The notes beneath the pieces are model-generated. The model saw only the letters and a program-made list of their open reading frames with translations. It was not told the origin of the DNA and did no database searches. Positions 40,252 through 48,030 of a stretch of 64,000 nucleotides of DNA are shown here, piece by piece. Position 1 is the first letter of the stretch. The number at the start of each line of letters is the position of its first letter. Both the position numbers and the translations under genes were made by a program. Source of the DNA: Halomonas sp. KG2 (GTDB lineage Bacteria; Pseudomonadota; Gammaproteobacteria; Pseudomonadales; Halomonadaceae); contig CP098528.1 of assembly GCA_030440445.1 (NCBI GenBank), positions 2,728,001 through 2,792,000 on the forward strand, in the 5' to 3' direction.

Positions 40252-40629
40252 AACGAGCCTCCAAATTCGATGACCGCTATACGGCCCTCATCTGATACAA
40301 CTAGTATGGTAGTATGGCGAGGCAAGCGAAAGCCCCATTTGTTTATACTTTGGTTGCAGAAACAGTCAGCCCCCAGCCTTAGATCGTCAATAGATATTTA
40401 AATATCAGTCACTTGTATAGTTTGAAAAAGAAACTACTCAACCTAGTTCCTGATTCAAAGCTAAACACCAACGGTCGAGGGGGCGTGCGAAGAAGGCCTA
40501 AAAAGGAAGGAATCGTTGACGAAACAGATGGATAAAACTCGCGCGCAAATCAATTTTTAACGCCTCTTAGGCAATTCCAAATAACATCTAGCAACGCGGG
40601 TTCAACACTGTTTTGGATTTAGCGAGGGA
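40252..40629. other. Gene-free interval, candidate promoter and operator sites
   Basis: These 378 bases carry no credible gene. Close to the regulator start lies a direct repeat TAGTATGG at 40302-40309 and 40310-40317, overlapping an ACTA-N6-TAGT inverted pair, a plausible GntR site. A perfect 14-bp AT palindrome GATATTTAAATATC lies at 40393-40406. From 40410 to the end of the CofD-like gene I see nothing I can name. The stretch is more AT-rich than the flanking operons. Confidence 0.5.
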
Positions 40630-41895
40630 TTAGGTAAGACCAAGTAGGGCTTCTGCCAACTTAACGTCATCGTAACGGTCTATATCAGCGTTATCTGCTG
40701 CAAGATCCGTATCGATAATTTGAATACCCATCTGCTTACTGATGATTTCCATCTGCTCAGTTGAAACACTCAGTAACTGCGAATCAAACAGCAGAAAGTC
40801 TATTAAGGGTCGTTCTGGCGACCTCGTTTGAGGTTTGAATGACATAGACTTGAATGGCACTGGTTTGAGTGACAAGTGGTAATTGAGCATTCTAATCTGG
40901 TCAACCAACGTCATCCCAAACGTTTCAAGATCGGTTCCCAAACTAGGCACATACACCCTCGGCGCTGGATTTTTAGCCAATGCTTTGGTCACGCCTTTGG
41001 GGAGTAAATTGGCAATAATGCTGCTGTAAAGACTACCCGGTGGAAAAACCAGCAGCTCAGCAGAGTCGATGAGTAAGCGAGTTTCTTTACAAACTTTGGA
41101 GACATCCAAAGTATCGATATCATCCGCTTCCCCCGATAGTTTTATCGATTTAATGGGTGAATCAATTTTTGCTGTTTCTTTGCCGGTAAAGCAATGCTGC
41201 CCGATAATTGTCTGGCCATTCTCTAACAACACCTCTAGCTGAAGGTCAGCGTCAGTTGTTGTGCGAACAGTGCCGCGTGTTTTGATGAGCTGACCAAATA
41301 GAAAAGCAATCGGGTCCAGTGAGCGATTGTGAATAAGGTAGCCACCGGTCAAGATCAAGTTCCCCACGCTAGCCCCAGCGAGGTCAAAATCCTGTGGCAT
41401 GTGTTTATAAAACGCAGTGATATAACTCTGAATCAGCGACCGCATAGGCTCTGCAATCGCCTTGAGCAGTGGATGCTTAGCGCTCACCAGGGCCTGTAGG
41501 CTTTGCTCCAGCACGGCCTTCTCTTCGCTTTCTTTCAGCTCATTAGCCGTCAGACGATGCGAAAACAGTGCAGCAACGTCAGGATGGCCAGTCACCGAAT
41601 CGTCAGCCAATGAAAGTAACCGAGCTCGCAAGTCTCCAACGGCAGGCATCGCAAAAGCTCGACGCAATTCGGCGGAGCTGCCACCAGAGTCAAAAGGGGT
41701 CACAAGATGAATCGAATTATGAGTGTAGTCTGTCAGTACCTCAGAGAAGTGCCTGAGTGCCGAACCACCGCTGAAAAAAAGTATTTTTGGCCCTAGTTCC
41801 GGCGTTTTACGGTATCTGGCAAGACGCAAATCCTGCCCCTGAGAAAGCTCTCGGGGCATATTAACATGAGCACAAGTAAAGCGATTTTTCTTCAT
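40630..41895 (-). CDS. CofD/YvcK-like protein of the GAK-type system
   Basis: A 421-residue member of the CofD/YvcK superfamily. The nucleotide/phospholactate-binding motifs are intact: ILFFSGGSALRHF at 38-50, then TPFDSGGSSAELRRAF at 66-81 and AVGDLRARL at 85-93. CofD transfers 2-phospholactate in F420 synthesis and YvcK binds UDP-GlcNAc; neither pathway is evident here. It is divergent from the kinase/ligase operon at 41967-47938. I recall a family named 'GAK system CofD-like protein'. The ATG at 41895 has AAAGGG upstream; the frame continues to a GTG at 41940 without a ribosome site. Confidence 0.8.
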   Translation of the reverse strand: MKKNRFTCAHVNMPRELSQGQDLRLARYRKTPELGPKILFFSGGSALRHFSEVLTDYTHNSIHLVTPFDSGGSSAELRRAFAMPAVGDLRARLLSLADDSVTGHPDVAALFSHRLTANELKESEEKAVLEQSLQALVSAKHPLLKAIAEPMRSLIQSYITAFYKHMPQDFDLAGASVGNLILTGGYLIHNRSLDPIAFLFGQLIKTRGTVRTTTDADLQLEVLLENGQTIIGQHCFTGKETAKIDSPIKSIKLSGEADDIDTLDVSKVCKETRLLIDSAELLVFPPGSLYSSIIANLLPKGVTKALAKNPAPRVYVPSLGTDLETFGMTLVDQIRMLNYHLSLKPVPFKSMSFKPQTRSPERPLIDFLLFDSQLLSVSTEQMEIISKQMGIQIIDTDLAADNADIDRYDDVKLAEALLGLT

Positions 41896-41966
41896 ACAAC
41901 CCTTTGAATTGTAACGAAAACGTAACATAAAAAATGGCACAGTTACTTATAGTAATCCCCCCTTGA

Positions 41967-43598
41967 TTGACACTTTTTACGGTGAGGCAGTCTATCAACG
42001 CATCAATTCTAGAGCATTTTTATTTTCTACGATTCGAAGTCGAAAATCACTTCGAGTTAGTTGAAGTTTATGTGACTCAGCCAAGTGGCTCTATTGCGCG
42101 ACGCCTAATTAATCGCAAGGGTTACCGGAACACGCTACTGGAGAAAGTTGAACTTGCCGTAGCGGTTGATGTACATCGACGTAAAGTCGACGGTGCAGGT
42201 TTTCAACAATCCAAGTCGCTTGAGCGCTTGGCAAGATTGCTTGACCAACTGGGGCAGGCCTGCCAAGAGTTTACCGCTATCAATGCTCTGAAACAGCTCC
42301 CAGACAAGTCACGTAAAGAGTATGCCAAGCTGATTCGATCGATAGGTAAATCATTGAAGTTGGTGATGATTAATGTCGATGATGCAAACACTCGACAAGG
42401 CCTGAAAGTCGGTCACCGAATTCCCAAAATAACCGCCCGCTTAACCGCTGCTTTCGAGCCTGGCGCTTCGGGCATGCGTAACCACGCCGTAGTGGATTTT
42501 CAACTTCACCGCATGATTCATCTACTTTCGGAGCTTGCCGACGCCCTACTCTCCGCCAACTTTGGCCCCGCCGTACGCTTACAAAACTACAAGCAGCTGC
42601 AAAACGCCGCTCACGTAATGACCGCCCAGAGTGACGATTTTACCGTTGAGCGGCTGGCGCTTACCCGCAGCGGCAGCACCATCGCTACCCTTAAAGCCGA
42701 GCACGCCACCTCTGGCAAAATGATGGCAGTCTACAAAGAGGGGGAAAGTCAGAAAGTAATTGAAGAGCTTTACGGGGTAGACCAATGGAAACGGATCTAC
42801 CCCAAGGTGGCGCCCACGGTGCTCTCGCATCATGTCGAGCAGGGGGATGAGCTGGGTTCGATGGTGATTGAACACCTCCCCGGCCGTACGCTTGAATCGC
42901 TGCTGTTAAACGGCCAGTGGAAATCGGCCAAGCAACTTACCCGCACACTCCAGCGGACGTTGAGAAAAATCTGGAAGACGTCACGTACCAACGAATCTGC
43001 TCAGCCCGAGTATATGCAGCAGTTGCGTAAACGGATGCCGGAAACCCGCCACACTCACCCCAGCCTGCTTAGTACGGGCCAGCTAATTTGTGGACTGTCT
43101 CGACCAAGCTTTGACCAGTTGATCGATCACGTTGAAAAGCTTGAGCAGCACATCCGGGCACCGTTTTCAGTTCTGATCCACGGTGACTTCAACGTCGACA
43201 ACATTATTTATGACGAATTCAAAGACCGTATCTATTTTATCGATCTGCACCGAGCCTCTTACTCTGACTATGTTCAGGACTTATCAGTACTCATGGCATC
43301 CATTTATCGGCTGCCCATTATGGATGTTTCCCCACGGGCCGAGTTAATGGCATTGATCCGACAGCTATATCAATTTGCGTGTCGATTTGCCAAAGACAAT
43401 AAAGATACAAGTTTTGATGCGCGTCTAGCCATTGCATTAGGGCGCTCCTTTGCGACATCCACGCGCTTTATTTATGACAAAAGCTTTGCCAACCGACTCG
43501 CGCTAAGAGCGAGCTATCTGCTAGAAGCAATCACACTTCTGAACCCTGAAGAACTTGAGAACTACAGGTTTCCCCTAGAGGACATTTTTAATGACTAA
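41967..43598 (+). CDS. APH-fold kinase with helical (PhoU-like?) N-terminus
   Basis: A 543-residue two-part protein. The C-terminal half is an aminoglycoside-phosphotransferase-type kinase. Its probable ATP lysine is in AVYKEGE (257), the catalytic loop is HGDFNVDN (405-412) and the metal aspartate is in FIDLHRA (426). The N-terminal 200 residues are mostly helical. The stretches LERLARLLDQLGQACQEF and RNHAVVDFQLHRMIHLLSE recall PhoU bundles, but the acidic metal motif is not obvious. The TTG start at 41967 is the longest option; GTG at 41982 is an alternative, and neither has a good ribosome site. First gene of the operon. Confidence 0.75.
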   Translation: MTLFTVRQSINASILEHFYFLRFEVENHFELVEVYVTQPSGSIARRLINRKGYRNTLLEKVELAVAVDVHRRKVDGAGFQQSKSLERLARLLDQLGQACQEFTAINALKQLPDKSRKEYAKLIRSIGKSLKLVMINVDDANTRQGLKVGHRIPKITARLTAAFEPGASGMRNHAVVDFQLHRMIHLLSELADALLSANFGPAVRLQNYKQLQNAAHVMTAQSDDFTVERLALTRSGSTIATLKAEHATSGKMMAVYKEGESQKVIEELYGVDQWKRIYPKVAPTVLSHHVEQGDELGSMVIEHLPGRTLESLLLNGQWKSAKQLTRTLQRTLRKIWKTSRTNESAQPEYMQQLRKRMPETRHTHPSLLSTGQLICGLSRPSFDQLIDHVEKLEQHIRAPFSVLIHGDFNVDNIIYDEFKDRIYFIDLHRASYSDYVQDLSVLMASIYRLPIMDVSPRAELMALIRQLYQFACRFAKDNKDTSFDARLAIALGRSFATSTRFIYDKSFANRLALRASYLLEAITLLNPEELENYRFPLEDIFND

Positions 43599-44493
43599 AA
43601 AGCGGATTGCAGTTATCGGGATACCTGGCAAGTGGTCAACCGAAGTTCTTGCAAATCACTTGGAAAAGCACACCGGCTTCCGCTGCATCGTCGATATGTC
43701 TGAAGTAGTGCTAGAGCTAGAGACAGGCAAGCTACGCTACCGAGACATTGTTCTCAACGAGCTTGACGGGGTGATCATCAAAAAAATAAGCGAAACGTAC
43801 TCCCCTGCTGCAGATGATCGTTTGCGGATGCTTTACAGCCTTGAAGCGGCTGGTGTGCGCTGCTTCAGTAGCCCAAGCGAGGTAATGCGTTTGATTAATC
43901 GTCTTGAGGGCACTGGCGCATTGGCCGCGGGCGGCATTGCTCTACCATCAACACGTGTTACAGAAAGTATTGAGGCTGCATTAAAGGCCATCAAGGTGTT
44001 CGGAACAGCAATCCTAAAACCACTCTACTCGACCAAAGCCCGAGGCATGGTGGTGTTAAAAGCGTCCGATGGTGTCGCGACCAACACCCAAAAGTTGAAT
44101 AAGTTTAAGTCTAAACATGGACTTTTTTATCTACAGAAATTCGTTAACTTAGGTGGTCAGGACTTAGGCATGGTCTTTCTGGGCGGCCAGTATTTATGCA
44201 CCTATGCCCGTGTTGCCAGTGGCGATGCATGGAACACAACGATACACAGCGGTGGAAAGTATCAAGCCTATGAGCCAAGCCAGGAACTGATTGAGCTTGG
44301 CCAAAAAGCCCAGTCATGCTTCACGCTAAGCTTTACCACCGTAGATATTGCATTGACCGATGAGGGCCCTGTGGTATTTGAGGTTTCGGCCTTTGGCGGA
44401 TTTAGCGGCGCGTTAAAAGGCTGTGGCATCGATGCCAGCGAAAAGTTATGTGATTATGTCCTTAGCCAACTTGAAGCAGAGGCCGCCGAATGA
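43591..44493 (+). CDS. RimK-like ATP-grasp ligase of the GAK-type system
   Basis: A 300-residue ATP-grasp protein. The ATP lysine is in AILKPLYSTKARGM (139-153). The adenine-contact strand is FYLQKFVNLGGQDLG (179-193), followed by CTYARVASGDAWNTTIHSGG. The metal site is VDIALTDEGPVVFEVSAF. The usual E-x-N metal ligand pair reads E264-V-S266, so the asparagine is replaced by serine. RimK relatives add amino acids to carboxylates of proteins or small molecules. It overlaps the preceding gene by 8 bases and the next by 4. Confidence 0.82.
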   Translation: MTKKRIAVIGIPGKWSTEVLANHLEKHTGFRCIVDMSEVVLELETGKLRYRDIVLNELDGVIIKKISETYSPAADDRLRMLYSLEAAGVRCFSSPSEVMRLINRLEGTGALAAGGIALPSTRVTESIEAALKAIKVFGTAILKPLYSTKARGMVVLKASDGVATNTQKLNKFKSKHGLFYLQKFVNLGGQDLGMVFLGGQYLCTYARVASGDAWNTTIHSGGKYQAYEPSQELIELGQKAQSCFTLSFTTVDIALTDEGPVVFEVSAFGGFSGALKGCGIDASEKLCDYVLSQLEAEAAE

Positions 44494-45605
44494 CCCATCT
44501 GTTTGATGAGAAGCAAATAATGCTGGCTAAGGCTGCTTGTCTCTACGAGCTGCCGTTGGTGTTCCACGGACTAACACTGCATGTCCTGGCTGATAATCCA
44601 GCTATTCTGGACTATCTTAAGCAGTACTACGCCAGCTTGACGGCAAGCTCCTCTCCTCACTCGCTCTCCCCTCACACGTTCCCTCCTCACACTGAACAGC
44701 GGATATTCCTGCTCGATAGGCAGTTTGATACCAGTGGGATTGAGTGGGTGCCCGTTAAGCGCAACAAAGTCAGTCCTCTTGGCCTAAAAGAAGCCTATGT
44801 GGATACACCGAAAGGACGCTGGATACATAAAGTACGTACGGGAATGGTGCTATTCCAGTCGTTAACCGACCCGGTTGCGACTGGCGATTTAACCCAACAT
44901 CGATCTCAAGTAGTCAATTTTATAAACAATCAGTTTCTTAATTATCATCAGCGTGACGGCTACCTATTGGGCCACGCATCAGCCTTTGACATTAATGGCA
45001 GCACCACCGCCATTGCCGCAAGCTCAGGTGGCGGTAAATCGACGTTAATGCTGAAAGCGCTGGAGAGTGAAAAAGCGTGCTTTCTCTCTAACGATCGGAT
45101 TTTATTTAAGCCACAAGAGGGTCAGGTCAACGTTATCGGTGTCGCCAAACACCCACGCGTTAACCCAGGCACGCTGCTTAACTCTGAACGCTTGGTTGCG
45201 CTGCTTACCAGCGAGGAATGCGCCAAGTTGGATCGCATGCCGAAAAGGCAGCTGTGGGATCTTGAGCAAAAATATGATGTGCTGATCCCCAACGCCTACG
45301 GCGAGAACAAAACAGCTATTTCCGGAAATCTACGCAATCTGGTACTCCTTGACTGGTCCTTAAGCTCACTGGAACCCACACGCTTGAGCAGTGTGGATAG
45401 CGAGAAAACGCCGGAGGCACTTGAGGGTTTACGCAAAAGCCCAGGAGCATTTTTTCAGCAGGCGGATGGCCATTTCCCTCCCGAACAGACTCAATCTGTC
45501 GAGACCTATGCCGATAACTTACGGGGCGTTCAGGTGCTGCGCCTTACCGGCAGCATAGACTTTGAGCGTGCCATTGAACTACTGCAAGCCAAAGGCATTC
45601 TCTGA
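44490..45605 (+). CDS. HprK-related P-loop kinase (HprK-related kinase B type)
   Basis: A 371-residue protein related to HPr serine kinase. The P-loop ASSGGGKST is at 177-185 and the following FLSNDRILF (198-206) takes the place of the second acidic motif. GHASAFDING precedes the loop. No HPr or PTS gene is nearby, so the target is not HPr by context. The N-terminal 150 residues look unlike HprK, with a Ser/His/Pro-rich stretch at 52-68. It sits between the ligase and the histidine phosphatase with overlaps of 4 and 1 bases. Confidence 0.82.
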   Translation: MTHLFDEKQIMLAKAACLYELPLVFHGLTLHVLADNPAILDYLKQYYASLTASSSPHSLSPHTFPPHTEQRIFLLDRQFDTSGIEWVPVKRNKVSPLGLKEAYVDTPKGRWIHKVRTGMVLFQSLTDPVATGDLTQHRSQVVNFINNQFLNYHQRDGYLLGHASAFDINGSTTAIAASSGGGKSTLMLKALESEKACFLSNDRILFKPQEGQVNVIGVAKHPRVNPGTLLNSERLVALLTSEECAKLDRMPKRQLWDLEQKYDVLIPNAYGENKTAISGNLRNLVLLDWSLSSLEPTRLSSVDSEKTPEALEGLRKSPGAFFQQADGHFPPEQTQSVETYADNLRGVQVLRLTGSIDFERAIELLQAKGIL

Positions 45606-46297
45606 TGGTGGCACTGGCCCTAATCAGGCATGGTGAGTACGCACAACGGGCGGACACACCCAGCGCTCTACAGCCTTATCCGCTGACCGATAAAGGGGCA
45701 GCAGACGTTAGACAGCAAGCTCGGCAATTCGGCGAGTGGCTATCTACGTCAGGCTACCAACTGAATAGCGAAATACACTCCTCGACACTGTTAAGAGCCT
45801 GGCAAACAGCTGAGATCTATCGCGAAGAGCTAGCAACACTCTTTACAGATCCCCCCTGCTCACGCTGCTTCTCAGCCCTTTGTGAACGCAGTGTTGGAGC
45901 GCTGGCTAACCTCAGTGTTAAGGAAATAGAAAGGATTGTTGCCCAGGATCCTCGCCTAACGCCCTTACCAGAAGGCTGGAAATCAGCCAGCCACTTCAAG
46001 CTGCCTTTCGAGGGTGCTGAGTCCCTGATCGAGGCAGGCGAACGAGTCGCGGCGCACTTAACGGCACTTTTAAAGACACCATCACGATGCGCAACGGATA
46101 ACCGACTACAGCTGGTTGTTGGCCATGGCGCATCCATACGTCACGCTAGCTATCATTTAAATGTCATACACTTCAGCGATATTAAGCGGTTAAGTATGTT
46201 TTACGGACACCCCGTCGTTTTTGAGCAACAGGCGGAAGGCTGGAACCGATTGTATGGAAACTGGAAGCACCGGCACTTGACAGACCCAATCGATTAA
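45605..46297 (+). CDS. Histidine phosphatase family protein
   Basis: A 230-residue phosphoglycerate-mutase-superfamily phosphatase. The catalytic motif is LIRHGEY (His9). The second arginine is in SSTLLRAWQTAE and the second histidine in VVGHGASIRHA near residue 176. The core resembles SixA-type phosphohistidine phosphatases, but a lid around ALCERSVGALANLSVKEIE is larger. The ATG overlaps the upstream TGA, which implies coupled translation with the kinase. Removing the phosphate added by one of the operon's kinases is a reasonable guess. Confidence 0.85.
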   Translation: MVALALIRHGEYAQRADTPSALQPYPLTDKGAADVRQQARQFGEWLSTSGYQLNSEIHSSTLLRAWQTAEIYREELATLFTDPPCSRCFSALCERSVGALANLSVKEIERIVAQDPRLTPLPEGWKSASHFKLPFEGAESLIEAGERVAAHLTALLKTPSRCATDNRLQLVVGHGASIRHASYHLNVIHFSDIKRLSMFYGHPVVFEQQAEGWNRLYGNWKHRHLTDPID

Positions 46298-46300
46298 AAG

Positions 46301-47656
46301 GTGGCGACTTATAAGATGGCGACGATGACCGCGTTGGACTTTATTCCGAAGGTAAGCAAGCAACCGTATCATGATGCTATCTTGGCGCGCCTGCCGACAG
46401 ATTGGGTCCCCTGGCCTAATGACCAAAGCTCGGTCAACCATGATGATGCGTTGAGCACCTTTCTAAAGCGCTCACGGAAAAGTTGCTTTGCCTGGCCCAA
46501 GCAGCCTGTCGTATTTATCTCCGACCCTCACGCCGATGCCGAGGCTTTTGAGGCCTCATTAATTGCCGCAGGAGTGATTGAGCGGGATGGACCGCACCCG
46601 TGTGAATACGAGCTGACAAAGTTCGGTACAAAAGCGGAAATTGTGGTGGGTGGAGACTGCCTGGACAAAGGGCCGAGCAACCTGACGATGCTACGCAGTT
46701 TAGCTCACTTATACCGCCTCAACGCGAACATCACCCTGCTTGCCGGCAACCATGATTTACGCTTGCTCATGGGGCTACTATCCCTGAAACGCGAGACAGA
46801 TGCCGGAAGCCAGCATCTCTTTGTTCGCATGGGCAAGAAAGTGGTTCCACTGTTCAAAGAAGTCTTCGACCAGTACTTAGCCGATACTCAATGGGACAGG
46901 GAGATACCTTCTGAGGCTGCATGCCGTAAAGCCCTTTTTCCAAGCGAGGCGTGGTTCGAGAACTTCCCTTTCTATGCCGCAGGTTTTCTTACCCCTGAAG
47001 GTATCGATCGTGAAATTAGCAAGATGGAGAGCAAAGCCCAGAGTTTTGAGGCACATTGCGCAAAAGTCGACCTATCACTCCAGCAAGTCTACGCGGCTGC
47101 CATGAAATGCCGCTCGCTGTTCCTAAAAGAATCAGGCGAGTTTGGCTGGTTTTTTCGCCGGATGCAGCTCGTAAAGAAGCGTGGCTCATTTCTGTTCCTG
47201 CATGCTGGTCTTGACGACAAGATGGCCGAACTACTCGCTAATCATGGCGTAAAGCATGCCAATCAAGCCTTCAAAAAGAACCTGTTGAGCCAAAATTTAT
47301 TCAGCTTTTATTATGGCTCACTCGCCAATACCTTCAGAACGAAATATCGCAAAGTCGACCTACCCCTTACCCCGTACGGTGCCAACGTTGCTCGCCGGGC
47401 GGGTATTCAAGTACTCGTTCACGGTCATATCAACCAGCACTTTGGGCAACGAGTAACGCTTAAAAACGGTCTCATCCATATCGAAGCCGATATCACTCTG
47501 GATGCTCACTCTAGAAAAAATGAAGGGCTAGATGGCCAGGGTGTCGGAGTAACACTCATTGATAAAAAACGCGGTGTTATAGGCCTTAGCTGCGATTACC
47601 CCCAGGCAAAAGTGTTCAAACCCAACCACAAAGGAAAACTGGCGGGAGCTAACTAA
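46301..47656 (+). CDS. Calcineurin-like metallophosphoesterase
   Basis: A 451-residue metallophosphoesterase. Metal motifs run in order: FISDPHADAEAF (from residue 72), GGDCLDKGPS (from 117), GNHDLRLLMG (from 149), FLHAGLDDKMAE and VLVHGHINQHFG. The first metal motif has P in place of the more usual T/L between D and H (DPHAD). The order resembles PPP-type protein or Ap4A phosphatases. An insertion of about 120 residues separates GNHD from the HAG motif. The start is GTG at 46301 or ATG at 46316. It ends immediately before the amphi-Trp gene. Confidence 0.82.
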   Translation: MATYKMATMTALDFIPKVSKQPYHDAILARLPTDWVPWPNDQSSVNHDDALSTFLKRSRKSCFAWPKQPVVFISDPHADAEAFEASLIAAGVIERDGPHPCEYELTKFGTKAEIVVGGDCLDKGPSNLTMLRSLAHLYRLNANITLLAGNHDLRLLMGLLSLKRETDAGSQHLFVRMGKKVVPLFKEVFDQYLADTQWDREIPSEAACRKALFPSEAWFENFPFYAAGFLTPEGIDREISKMESKAQSFEAHCAKVDLSLQQVYAAAMKCRSLFLKESGEFGWFFRRMQLVKKRGSFLFLHAGLDDKMAELLANHGVKHANQAFKKNLLSQNLFSFYYGSLANTFRTKYRKVDLPLTPYGANVARRAGIQVLVHGHINQHFGQRVTLKNGLIHIEADITLDAHSRKNEGLDGQGVGVTLIDKKRGVIGLSCDYPQAKVFKPNHKGKLAGAN

Positions 47657-47938
47657 ATGAAGTCAAAAACTAAGTTCAGCCACGACTCACTACTGGATCG
47701 TCAGTCAACCCAAGCGCTTTTGGTCACTCTGGCAAATGCCATCAAAGAAGGCGAGTTAGCCTTTCAGGAAAGTGGCGATGACCTAGTGCTTTCACCTCAA
47801 CAGCTATTGCAAGTTTCCCTGCGGGCAAGCGATGAAGGCGATAAACAGGAAGTGGAAGTGAAGATTAAATGGCGCACCAAAGAGAAAAAAATTTCCGATA
47901 CACCGCCAAAAATCAAAACCAGCGCTGGAAAACAGTAA
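47657..47938 (+). CDS. Amphi-Trp domain small protein
   Basis: A 93-residue protein with an N-terminal helix pair (residues 10-35) and a C-terminal strand QEVEVKIKWR containing its only tryptophan (Trp72). This is the pattern of the amphi-Trp domain. A basic tail (TKEKKISDTPPKIKTSAGKQ) follows. I recall amphi-Trp proteins as the small partner that accompanies HprK-related kinases and the ATP-grasp enzyme in the GAK system. It may be the protein substrate or carrier. Its ATG abuts the previous stop, making it the last gene of the operon. Confidence 0.78.
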   Translation: MKSKTKFSHDSLLDRQSTQALLVTLANAIKEGELAFQESGDDLVLSPQQLLQVSLRASDEGDKQEVEVKIKWRTKEKKISDTPPKIKTSAGKQ

Positions 47939-47944
47939 CCTCAT

Positions 47945-48030
47945 CAGCAACAGGATGGCCTGGGCCTTCGCACAAGGTACGCTGGATAGGGTTAGACATT
48001 AGATTCATTTGAAAGGCACTTCATGGCCAG
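47945..48030 (+). repeat. Left 86-bp direct repeat (hutC leader copy)
   Basis: This segment matches 56813-56898 at 79 of 86 positions, without gaps. The right copy is the hutC leader and start codon. Here the copy runs into the end of the amidase gene. The next bases also repeat hutC: TGGCCAGCACACCACCA at 48024-48040 is identical to 56960-56976, about 70 bases inside hutC. Confidence 0.93.

Noticed and set aside
40630..41895. CofD of F420 biosynthesis
   Set aside because: No cofC, cofE, cofG/H or F420-dependent genes are in the window, and the neighbours are the GAK-type set.
44490..45605. True HPr kinase/phosphorylase
   Set aside because: Only the P-loop region resembles HprK. The N-terminal half differs and no HPr or PTS gene is nearby.
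40630..47938. Antiphage defence system
   Set aside because: Kinases and phosphatases occur in defence islands, but no nuclease, reverse transcriptase, membrane effector or mobile marker is present. A metabolic role is more economical.
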